Source: an uncultured Bacteroidota bacterium
GTDB lineage: Bacteria > Bacteroidota > Bacteroidia > Flavobacteriales > Flavobacteriaceae
Reading direction: 5' to 3'
Assembly (NCBI GenBank): GCA_937136025.1
Contig: CAKZOC010000169.1
Coordinates: 1-41,382, forward strand
Length of the DNA stretch: 41,382 nt
Each line of letters opens with the position of its first letter. Position 1 is the stretch's first letter. A model generated the notes under the pieces. It did not search any database. It was not told the DNA's origin and worked only from the letters and a program-made list of their open reading frames with translations. Shown one piece after another: positions 8,584 through 15,970 of this stretch. The translations under genes were made by a program, and so were the position numbers.

Positions 8584-9653
8584 ACCTGAACCGATACGAT
8601 CGACAAATCCGATTAACGGGTTTTGGAACCAGGGGGCAGGAGTTGTTGGGCAACGCCCGGATCCTTGTTGTGGGCGCGGGAGGACTCGGGGTTCCCGTCT
8701 GTCAGTACCTCAATGCCATGGGAGTGGGTACCCTGGGCATCGTAGACGGGGATAGTATTGAAGAATCGAACTTACATCGACAACCTGCCTACGGCCCTTC
8801 CGATAATGGCCAGGCCAAAATTTCCGTTCTGGGACGAAAACTGAAGGAACAGAATCCCGGGACAAATATTGAATTGCATCAGACCTTCCTGGAGCCTTCC
8901 AATGCGATGGCATTATTGGAAAATTATGATTTGGTCGTGGATGCCACCGATCGCATACCTACCCGTTACCTTTTGGACGATGCCTGTGTAATCCGGCGAA
9001 TCCCATGGATCTATGGGGCCCTGCACGGGTTTGAAGGACAACTCAGTGTTTTCAATTATCAGGGAGGCCCTACATATCGCTGCCTGTTTCCACAAATCCC
9101 GAAGCCCGGAGAAATTCCGGATTGTAACCAATTGGGAACCCTGGGTGTTTTGCCCGGAGTAATCGGAAGCCTTCAGGCCCTGGAAGCTGTAAAAGTAATC
9201 TGCGGACTCGGGGAAATATTATCCGGAAAACTTCTGTTGTTCAATGCCCTCGATCACCAGTCCAGGCAGGTGTGTTTTCAAAAGGACATAAGCCAGGAAA
9301 TCAGGAAGATCCGAGATGATTCCCATTATTCCGCCGGCCTGTGCGATACAGGAGGGGGCATACCTATGGTCGATTACCTGAAGTTGAACGAAGCAGGAAA
9401 ATCGCATCTGCTGGTGGATGTGCGTGAACCCGAAGAGTTTAATGCCTATCATCTGCCGCATGCTGTGAACTTTCCTCTGATGGAACTTGAAAAGAATCTG
9501 ACTGAAATGGACAAGTCCGCAGAGGTTTATCTTATTTGCCATTCCGGGAGCAGAAGTGCTCAGGCCTACAGAAAATTAGAAGGGAAATTGCAGTCCGCTT
9601 CCCTGAAATGGATACAGGGGGGCGTTAGAGACCTCCAAGCCGAAACTTCCTGA
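8580..9653 (+). CDS. moeB: Molybdopterin-synthase adenylyltransferase with C-terminal rhodanese domain (MoeB/MoeZ type)
   Basis: 357 residues. The N-terminal E1-like domain has the nucleotide loop GAGGLGVP and the NLHRQ arginine-finger segment, and adenylates the MoaD C-terminus. The C-terminal rhodanese domain (about 265-355) has the active loop CHSGSRS with Cys320, expected to carry the persulfide that makes the MoaD thiocarboxylate. Such fusions (MOCS3, MoeZ) combine activation and sulfur transfer. The zinc CxxC pairs of E. coli MoeB are not seen: the first site reads TYRC and no second CxxC follows. Its start overlaps the mobA stop (ATGA), so the two are translationally coupled. ThiS could be another client. 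Confidence 0.88.
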   Translation: MNLNRYDRQIRLTGFGTRGQELLGNARILVVGAGGLGVPVCQYLNAMGVGTLGIVDGDSIEESNLHRQPAYGPSDNGQAKISVLGRKLKEQNPGTNIELHQTFLEPSNAMALLENYDLVVDATDRIPTRYLLDDACVIRRIPWIYGALHGFEGQLSVFNYQGGPTYRCLFPQIPKPGEIPDCNQLGTLGVLPGVIGSLQALEAVKVICGLGEILSGKLLLFNALDHQSRQVCFQKDISQEIRKIRDDSHYSAGLCDTGGGIPMVDYLKLNEAGKSHLLVDVREPEEFNAYHLPHAVNFPLMELEKNLTEMDKSAEVYLICHSGSRSAQAYRKLEGKLQSASLKWIQGGVRDLQAETS

Positions 9654-9684
9654 TTTTTGTAACCTTCTTATAACCTTGTATATC

Positions 9685-10176
9685 CTAAGGTCTGCTGCCC
9701 TCCTCTGAGGGTACGGTGGAGCGGACTACCTGAGGCTGTTGCCTGCCAAAACGGACGAAGCGATAAAAGTATTTGAAATTCCCGTTGTACCATATGGAGA
9801 AGAAAAAGGCGGTGTATATGATCCAATCGGGCAGAAGGGCAGTGTCGAAATACGTCTTCAGCACTAAAAAACCCATCGCAACAGTGGCTATACCCAGGGC
9901 TATCCATGTCCTTCTTCCCCTTTGATTAAAGAGGATCAAGGCAATAATAATTACACCAAGCAGGGGTTTCGCATGGATCAAAATGGGGACCAATTGCTCA
10001 TTTTCAACATCGAAGAACAGTGCCATAGCACTCAAATACCCGGCGAAACACAACGGGCATTTTGGAAGCAGGATCAGCAACATTGTGGAAAGCAAAGACA
10101 TCGAACCGCCGGCACCGCCGGGTTTTTTATGGGAGGTAGTCTTTGTTTTACAGCAGTTGGATTTGACGGCTTCCAT
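9685..10176 (-). CDS. Four-helix membrane protein with Cys motifs (MerC-like)
   Basis: 163 residues. The N-terminus is hydrophilic with a Cys pair (SNCCKTK, Cys8-Cys9), then four hydrophobic segments at about 26-55, 68-84, 90-110 and 114-131. The first contains KCPLC (Cys40, Cys43). A CxxC inside the first helix of a small four-helix protein resembles the MerC mercury transporter family, but similarity outside this is not obvious to me. It starts 9 bases after the moeA stop on the same strand, so it is probably co-transcribed with a Mo-cofactor gene. A metal-handling role is inferred; copper for CO dehydrogenase is one possibility. Confidence 0.6.
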   Translation of the reverse strand: MEAVKSNCCKTKTTSHKKPGGAGGSMSLLSTMLLILLPKCPLCFAGYLSAMALFFDVENEQLVPILIHAKPLLGVIIIALILFNQRGRRTWIALGIATVAMGFLVLKTYFDTALLPDWIIYTAFFFSIWYNGNFKYFYRFVRFGRQQPQVVRSTVPSEEGSRP

Positions 10177-10185
10177 TCAGGATTT

Positions 10186-11400
10186 TTAAAAAATATCCCT
10201 ATAAGGTACAAAAAGATATACTTCACCTTGTTTGAACTCACTTTTATTTTGAGGCAAAACCAAAAAGCCATCCGTCTTGACCAGATTGGCGAAGTCTCCG
10301 GAGCCATTGCCCGATATAGGATCCGCCTGAAGGGTGCCATCGGGGTTACTTTCCAGACGGGCCTCCAAAAAATACACCAGGTCGGGGGTAAAGGTGATGT
10401 CATTCTTAAGGGATACATACATAGGTGTAATATCCAGTCCGAGGGATTTATACAACCAGAACCTCAGATATATATAAACGCAGACAAAGGATGAGACCGG
10501 GTTGCCGGGAAGGGCAAATATCTTTTTCCCCTCTTTGCTGGTTCCAAACCAAAAAGGTTTTCCCGGTCGCTGTTGAATTTTGTGGAAATGCTTTTCTATC
10601 TGCAAGGTTTCCAGGACATCCGGGAGGTAGTCAAATTTCCCTTTAGACACCCCTCCTGTGAAAATGAAAAGATCGTAATCCTCCAGTAACCCGGCGATGA
10701 TCTCCAACATCTGTTGCCGGTCATCCGGTAAATGCCTTAGGTCTGCAGGTATTCCCCAGGTCTTGAGCGTACTCTGAATGCCATAGATATTCGATCTTCG
10801 AATCTGATGCAGTTCTGGGGTTTGATGCACATCTACCAACTCATCTCCGGTGGAAATGATTACGGCCCTCGGCATTTTTTTTACCCTGAGAACAGATTTT
10901 CCCACGGCCGCGGCGATATTGATTTCGGCACTTGAGAGTTGCTTTCCCTTTTGAACGATTACGCTCCCGCGTGCCCGATCTATTCCTTTAAAATGTATAT
11001 TTTGGCGGGGTTTCACAGAGATGGGCATGACCCGCGCTTTCCCATCGGCGATCTCCAGATCCTCATACCGTATTACGGTATCTGTTTGAGCCGGCATAAT
11101 AGCACCGGTCATTACTTCAATACAATTCTGGGAATTCTGCAGGGTTTTTTTTGGGGTCCCGGCCGGTGCCACAGCCTCAATGGGAAATTCCCGTTGCCCA
11201 TTCTCAAAAGCTTCATAGGAAAGACTGATTCCGTCCATGGTGACCCGATCGAATGGGGGGAAATCCCGGTCTGCCAGAAGATCCTCAGCAAGGTGTGCCC
11301 CAATACAGGCATTCAGGGGCCTTTCTTCATCCGGGAAATCGTTGGAATGGTCAGCCAGAATTGAAAGGGCCTTTTCGTATTTGATAAAAACATTTTCCAT
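10186..11400 (-). CDS. moeA: Molybdopterin molybdenumtransferase MoeA
   Basis: 404 residues. MoeA inserts molybdate into adenylated molybdopterin. Motifs in order: RVTMDGIS, VMTGAIMPAQTDTVIRYED, RQNIHFKGIDRARG, VIISTGDEL, FTGGVSKGKFD, RPGKPFWFG and ALPGNPVSSF, all matching the family. The frame runs up to 11445, but the extension crosses a 12-base homopolymer and homologues start near MENVFIKYEKAL, so the start at 11400 is preferred. It faces away from the XdhC-like gene (shared 220-base promoter region) and is followed by the membrane protein. The MogA adenylyltransferase is not in the window. Confidence 0.93.
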   Translation of the reverse strand: MENVFIKYEKALSILADHSNDFPDEERPLNACIGAHLAEDLLADRDFPPFDRVTMDGISLSYEAFENGQREFPIEAVAPAGTPKKTLQNSQNCIEVMTGAIMPAQTDTVIRYEDLEIADGKARVMPISVKPRQNIHFKGIDRARGSVIVQKGKQLSSAEINIAAAVGKSVLRVKKMPRAVIISTGDELVDVHQTPELHQIRRSNIYGIQSTLKTWGIPADLRHLPDDRQQMLEIIAGLLEDYDLFIFTGGVSKGKFDYLPDVLETLQIEKHFHKIQQRPGKPFWFGTSKEGKKIFALPGNPVSSFVCVYIYLRFWLYKSLGLDITPMYVSLKNDITFTPDLVYFLEARLESNPDGTLQADPISGNGSGDFANLVKTDGFLVLPQNKSEFKQGEVYLFVPYRDIF

Positions 11401-11621
11401 GCAACCTGCTTTTTTTTTTTTGGAATAAGGTCTGAAATCCGGCATCCGGAAAACCCAAACCTTTGTTAAAGGATTTAGGCGTATCCAAGATACCTATTAA
11501 TTTAGAGATTTGACTTTCAGGTCTAAAGAATACAAGGATCGGACTCGAGTCACAGATGCAGCACGACAGGTCAGTAAGAGAATGTTTCAGGACCCCGGAG
11601 CTAAATTTAAGATACCCTATT

Positions 11622-12728
11622 ATGAAAGAGATAAAATCGATCTTACAACTTTACAATGCGCTGAAAAGCTCAGACGAAAAGTGTGCCATTGCCCAGGTAG
11701 TGCGCGTAGAGGAGTCGTCCTACCGAAGGGAGGGTGCACGGATGATTGTTTTTGAGTCCGGTGTTTTTGAAGGGGGAATAAGTGGCGGGTGTCTCGAAGG
11801 GGATGCACTGCAAAGATCACAGATTGCCATTTTAAAACAAGAGCCCTCCATAGTAACCTATGATACGTCAAAGGAAAAGGAAATCGGGGTAGGACTGGGA
11901 TGCAATGGGATCATCGATGTTTTGATCTCCCCCATTTCTGAAGAATCCCCAATGATGAATATGCTTCAGAAATGCCTGTCTGAAAGGGGAGCGCATGTGA
12001 TTGCCACTGTAACTGCACTTATCGGAAATTGGGACTCGGTTTCTTTGGGGCAAAGTTTTTATTACGATGCAAAGAGTTCCACGCTGGACAATTGTCCCGA
12101 CCGGGATCTAAAGGATTTCATTCAAAAGAAAATCGCAGAGGTACAGGAGAACAAGAAATCGAGGACGTATACTTTTGAAGCCGGGGAAAAAAAGGCGTCT
12201 GTATTTATCGAGCTGATTCCCCCGGCCTTTCACCTGGCGATCTATGGAGATAACTACGATGTATACCCCTTGCTTGAAATGGCACAGGTGATGGACTGGG
12301 AAGTAAGCCTGGTGGGCAATATTCAAAAATTGAAAAAGGAAAAATTACAGTCGGTGGCACACCTCTACCCAAAAGACTTGGAACCCAGGCCGGACATCGA
12401 TTCCCGAACAGCCATTATCCTGATGGCCCATGACTATAAGACAGATATCACAAACCTGCTGCAACTTATTAAAAGTCCTGCACCCTATATCGCTTCCCTG
12501 GGGCCGAGAAAGCGGTTCGAAAAAATGGTAGCAGAGTTCAAATCCAGGGGGGTGGAGTTTTCGCCCGGCGAGCAGGATCGGATTTTTGCACCTTGTGGTC
12601 TTGAAATCGGAGCCAATACACCGGAGGAGATTGCCACCAGTATTTTCGCAGAGATCCTGAGTGTTTTTGCGGGAAAAAAAGGAGGAATGCTCCGGAAAAA
12701 AAGCGGGCCTATACACGAGAGGGTGTAA
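11622..12728 (+). CDS. XdhC/CoxI-family molybdenum enzyme maturation protein
   Basis: 368 residues. The N-terminal XdhC domain has AQVVRVEESSYRREGARM, GGISGGCLEGDAL and VGLGCNGIIDVLI. The C-terminal part (from about 190) has a Rossmann-like segment and ends with EIGANTPEEIATSIFAEIL, as in full-length XdhC/CoxI proteins. XdhC binds the Mo cofactor, supports exchange of its terminal oxo for sulfur, and hands it to xanthine-dehydrogenase-type apoenzymes. The start at 11622 is taken at MKEIKSILQL; the longer frame from 11556 lacks family-like sequence. It may serve the IorAB-like enzyme, while the CoxF-like protein at 20957 serves CO dehydrogenase; this division of labour is inference. Confidence 0.85.
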   Translation: MKEIKSILQLYNALKSSDEKCAIAQVVRVEESSYRREGARMIVFESGVFEGGISGGCLEGDALQRSQIAILKQEPSIVTYDTSKEKEIGVGLGCNGIIDVLISPISEESPMMNMLQKCLSERGAHVIATVTALIGNWDSVSLGQSFYYDAKSSTLDNCPDRDLKDFIQKKIAEVQENKKSRTYTFEAGEKKASVFIELIPPAFHLAIYGDNYDVYPLLEMAQVMDWEVSLVGNIQKLKKEKLQSVAHLYPKDLEPRPDIDSRTAIILMAHDYKTDITNLLQLIKSPAPYIASLGPRKRFEKMVAEFKSRGVEFSPGEQDRIFAPCGLEIGANTPEEIATSIFAEILSVFAGKKGGMLRKKSGPIHERV

Positions 12729-12737
12729 GCCCCCAAA

Positions 12738-13088
12738 TTAATTGAACCAGACCGCGTATTTTTTTCTCCTGAGTTCAAGGGCAAGCGTCCTTTCCATCTT
12801 CAGGGCCTCGTCCCGTGTTTTGAGCGGCTGGACATGATTGTAAAGACTGGGCCTTAAATACATGCCGTATTTACGAACGATACCGGAGGAGAGGTTATGA
12901 CCTTTAGTATTGACATAACCACGCTTGTGTTGCTCGAACCGCGTTTTCGGGGTCTTGCTGGTCATCCCTACATAAAGGCACTGTAAAACCCCATTGAATT
13001 GCGGGTTGGCTTCCCGAAATTTTTTGTTTTCCGTATAAACCCTTTTGGACAGTTCAATGACATAAACCCTGTAGGTGGCTCTGGGCAT
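12738..13088 (-). CDS. Small GIY-YIG-like nuclease-domain protein
   Basis: 116 residues. It resembles a GIY-YIG fold: VYVIEL as the first strand, CLYVGMT as the second, then TRFEQHKRG with the conserved Arg and His region, and a helix with EALKMERTLALELR that could hold the Glu. The first signature is degenerate (VYV in place of GIY), so nuclease activity is uncertain. Similar proteins occur in many flavobacteria, often under misleading names. It ends 9 bases from the XdhC stop (convergent), and nothing links it to Mo metabolism. Confidence 0.6.
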   Translation of the reverse strand: MPRATYRVYVIELSKRVYTENKKFREANPQFNGVLQCLYVGMTSKTPKTRFEQHKRGYVNTKGHNLSSGIVRKYGMYLRPSLYNHVQPLKTRDEALKMERTLALELRRKKYAVWFN

Positions 13089-13193
13089 ACTCGTTTAGAT
13101 TTTGCAGGACGTCTGGATAGGTATCCTCAGACAGCATTAAAAAATGACTGTTATTCCAAAAGGGGATACTGCGCTAAAAAAACGATTGTAGTA

Positions 13194-14375
13194 TTACAAT
13201 TTTTCCCTGCGTTCCCACATTATATTGCTTTCTCGTTGTTCAGCTACAATGGTCGAAATGAGTTTTATCGCCTTTTCAATATCAGCCTCTGTGGTGTAAC
13301 GTCCAATACTCAACCGAATAGACGCGTAAGCCAAACTTCGCTCTATCCCCATAGACAAAAGTACGTGGGAGGGCGCTACGGAAGCCGAATTGCAGGCCGA
13401 TCCGTTGGATACCGCAATTCTCCTGCCCAAAGCCGTCAGCAGGGAGGCGCCATCCACATAGGGAAACGAAAAATGAGAGGTATTGGGCAATCGCTGTGTA
13501 TGATTGTTGTTAGAAACGGCAAGTTCGATACCAGATAAACCCGTGTCCAATCGGTCCCTCAGGCTTTGTAGTCGAAGGGATTCGTCCTTAAGGATATCAT
13601 CGGCTTGTTGTATGGCCTTGGCCAGCCCGACGATTAAAGGCGTATTTATAGTTCCTCCCCGCTGACCTTTCTGTTGTCCTCCCCCCTGGATAAAACTGGG
13701 AAGTGCATTGTAATCTGAATTATGCTTCGCATAGATGAGCCCTATACCTTTGGGAGCATATACCTTGTGGCCTGAAAAGCAGGCAAAATCAACAAGGTCC
13801 AGCAATCCCCTCAGATCTGCCTTGCCCAGGACCTGGGTAGTATCTGAAAATAAAAGGGAACCATTGGCCCGGGCCAGTTCCGAAATCTCTTCCAGGGGCT
13901 GTATAATCCCTGTTTCATTATTGGCGTACATTATAGATACCAGGACGGTCTCCGGGCGCAGGGCTTCCGCGAATTCATCCGTGCAAATCAAACCGTCGGA
14001 ATTCACATCGAGGTAGGTGACCTCAACCCCATCGGCTTCTAAAAAAGCACAAGTGTCCAGCACCGCTTTATGCTCTGCTTTGGTTGTAATGATATGATTC
14101 CCCTTTTCTCTGTTCTTTCTCACAACTCCCTTCAGAATCGTGTTAATGCTCTCGGTGGCCCCGGAGGTAAAGATGAGCGCGTTTGCTTCAACAGCAAGAA
14201 TTTCCGCTATGGCTGTCCGGGCATCTTCCACGGCACTTCGGGCCAGCCACCCAAAAGGATGGTGGCTGCTTGAGGGATTGCCAAAATGGTCCTTAAAATA
14301 AGGCAACATGGCATCGATTACCTCAGTAGAGCACGGAGTAGTTGCATTGTAGTCAAAATAAAGCTGGGAGTACAT
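13194..14375 (-). CDS. Cysteine desulfurase, NifS/IscS family
   Basis: 393 residues. PLP-dependent fold I enzyme releasing sulfur from cysteine as an enzyme-bound persulfide. Motifs: YFDYNATTP at the N-terminus, TSGATESIN, AEHKAVL, MYANNETGIIQP, the PLP lysine in SGHKVYAPKG, GGGQQKGQRGGTIN, and the catalytic Cys in SNGSACNSASVAPSHVL. The long Cys loop with SACNS is IscS/NifS-like (group I). It is transcribed away from coxM across a shared 204-base intergenic region. Given this place, it may feed sulfur to CoxD-dependent formation of the Mo-S-Cu centre or to the MoeB rhodanese domain; a general Fe-S role is equally possible. Confidence 0.9.
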   Translation of the reverse strand: MYSQLYFDYNATTPCSTEVIDAMLPYFKDHFGNPSSSHHPFGWLARSAVEDARTAIAEILAVEANALIFTSGATESINTILKGVVRKNREKGNHIITTKAEHKAVLDTCAFLEADGVEVTYLDVNSDGLICTDEFAEALRPETVLVSIMYANNETGIIQPLEEISELARANGSLLFSDTTQVLGKADLRGLLDLVDFACFSGHKVYAPKGIGLIYAKHNSDYNALPSFIQGGGQQKGQRGGTINTPLIVGLAKAIQQADDILKDESLRLQSLRDRLDTGLSGIELAVSNNNHTQRLPNTSHFSFPYVDGASLLTALGRRIAVSNGSACNSASVAPSHVLLSMGIERSLAYASIRLSIGRYTTEADIEKAIKLISTIVAEQRESNIMWERREKL

Positions 14376-14515
14376 TTAAAGATACCGGGTATTGCCTGAG
14401 AGATAAAAGTAATGATTAAAACAAAAACAGACTGCTTTTTACAATCAGCGGAGAACTAAAACCAAATGAGAAAATCATAAATATTTATTAAATCACCAAT
14501 AATACAGCCCTTAGA

Positions 14516-14546
14516 TTGCGATGGCCGAAATTAAACCATATATTTA
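14516..14546 (+). promoter_or_regulatory. Putative cox operon promoter (Bacteroidota type)
   Basis: TTG at 14516-14518, a 20-base spacer and TATATTTA at 14539-14546, one mismatch from the Bacteroidota -7 consensus TAnnTTTG. This would start transcription near 14553, some 27 bases before the coxM ATG at 14580, and rules out the in-frame ATG at 14547 as a start. AT-rich DNA surrounds it; no clear operator was seen. Confidence 0.4.
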
Positions 14547-14579
14547 ATGTTCACTTCGTATTTTAATTCTAAGAATATT

Positions 14580-15449
14580 ATGATTCCAGCCAATTCCACC
14601 TATCACAAGGCAACATCCCTGGAAGATGCTATCGCCTTGGTACAATCTCTGGGTGAGGAAGCGAAATTCATGTCTGGGGGGCACAGCTTACTTCCCATGA
14701 TGAAACTTCGTTTTGCCACCCCAGAACACATTATTGATATCAGTAAAATCGAAGGACTGTCCTTTATTAAGGAGGAGGGGGATTTACTGAAAATCGGAGC
14801 TATGACCACCCAAACGGAGATGGAATATTCCGATTTACTTCGTTCTAAGTACCCTATTTTTTCAGACGCTGTTAAACTGACTGCAGACCCCTCTGTTCGG
14901 AATGTAGGAACCCTGGGAGGTAATATCGCCCACGGGGATGCCGCTAACGATCAGCCAGCCCTGATGCTGGCCATGCGTGCCACAGTGATTGCTCATGGGG
15001 CAGAGGGGCGAAGATCTATTCCTATAGATGACTTCTTTCACGGGTTCTATATGACTGCCCTGGAACCAGCGGATATCCTGGTGGAGATCCATATCCCGAA
15101 AGCGAGCAAGCACAGTGGGGGAGCCTACCATAAAGTGGAACGCAAAGTGGGGGATTATGCCACAGCCGGGGTTGCTGTCTATCTCGAGCTTGATGACGAC
15201 GGTATGTGCAGGGAAATAGGAATTGCCCTTACCAACGTAAGCGCTGTGCCCATGCGGGTCGAACGTGCAGAAGAAATGCTTCGGGGCAAGAAAATTACCG
15301 ACGAGCTGATTGATCAGGTAGGCGTAGTCGCTAGTGAAGACTGTGAACCGACATCAGACTTAAGAGGTTCTGAAGCCTACAAAAGATCTTTGGTTAATAC
15401 GATCACAAAAAGAATGTTGAATAAAGCTTTGGAAAGAGCAAGACAGTAA
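14580..15449 (+). CDS. coxM: Aerobic CO dehydrogenase medium (FAD) subunit CoxM
   Basis: 289 residues. It binds FAD and passes electrons from the iron-sulfur subunit towards the quinone pool. The two FAD pyrophosphate motifs lie exactly where known for Oligotropha CoxM: SGGHS at 32-36 and TLGGN at 111-115, the latter inside GTLGGNIAHGDAAND. The start at 14580 (MIPANSTYHKATSLEDAI) matches family N-termini and gives this numbering; the longer frame from 14547 is rejected. coxS follows after 12 bases. M-S-L gene order is the form I arrangement. Confidence 0.95.
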   Translation: MIPANSTYHKATSLEDAIALVQSLGEEAKFMSGGHSLLPMMKLRFATPEHIIDISKIEGLSFIKEEGDLLKIGAMTTQTEMEYSDLLRSKYPIFSDAVKLTADPSVRNVGTLGGNIAHGDAANDQPALMLAMRATVIAHGAEGRRSIPIDDFFHGFYMTALEPADILVEIHIPKASKHSGGAYHKVERKVGDYATAGVAVYLELDDDGMCREIGIALTNVSAVPMRVERAEEMLRGKKITDELIDQVGVVASEDCEPTSDLRGSEAYKRSLVNTITKRMLNKALERARQ

Positions 15450-15461
15450 AAAAATTTAAAT

Positions 15462-15950
15462 ATGAAACACGAAATCACACTCACGATAAATGGCCAGAGC
15501 GTTACCGCAGAGGTGGATTCCCGTCTGCTCTTAATACATTTTATCCGGGAACAATTAGATTTAACAGGCACGCATATTGGTTGCGACACCAGTAACTGCG
15601 GAGCCTGTACAATTTTGTTGAACGGAATGTCTGTTAAGTCCTGTACCTATCTGGCAGTTCGGGCAGATGGGGCTGAAATCACGACCATTGAAGGTCTCGC
15701 AGCTGAGGGCACAAACCATCCCCTTCAGAAAGGGTTCCACGACCAGCATGGCCTTCATTGTGGATTTTGTACGCCCGGGATGATTATGCGTTCCGTCGAT
15801 TTACTTAAAAACAATCCCGATCCTACAGAAGAAGAGATTCGCTGGGGGATCTCTGGAAATCTGTGCAGGTGTACCGGATACAATAATATTGTAAAATCCA
15901 TACAGCAGGCGGCCAAGGAAATGCAACAAGAAAAGGAAACCACAGTCTAA
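15462..15950 (+). CDS. coxS: Aerobic CO dehydrogenase small [2Fe-2S] subunit CoxS
   Basis: 162 residues with two [2Fe-2S] clusters: Cys41, 46, 49 and 61 ([10 protein letters not shown]) for the ferredoxin-like domain, and Cys100, 103, 135 and 137 (CGFC, CRC) for the helical domain. The text [18 protein letters not shown] is close to known CoxS proteins. It conducts electrons from the Mo-Cu site of CoxL to the FAD of CoxM. It lies 12 bases after coxM and 20 bases before coxL. Confidence 0.96.
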   Translation: MKHEITLTINGQSVTAEVDSRLLLIHFIREQLDLTGTHIGCDTSNCGACTILLNGMSVKSCTYLAVRADGAEITTIEGLAAEGTNHPLQKGFHDQHGLHCGFCTPGMIMRSVDLLKNNPDPTEEEIRWGISGNLCRCTGYNNIVKSIQQAAKEMQQEKETTV

Positions 15951-15970
15951 CCTCAAGAAATCAAGATATT

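Noticed and set aside
11401-11445. N-terminal extension of MoeA
   Set aside because: It crosses a 12-base homopolymer giving a Lys run, and the conserved protein begins at the ATG at 11400.
14547-14579. ATG at 14547 as the coxM start
   Set aside because: It sits next to the proposed -7 box, and numbering of the FAD motifs agrees with known CoxM only from 14580.
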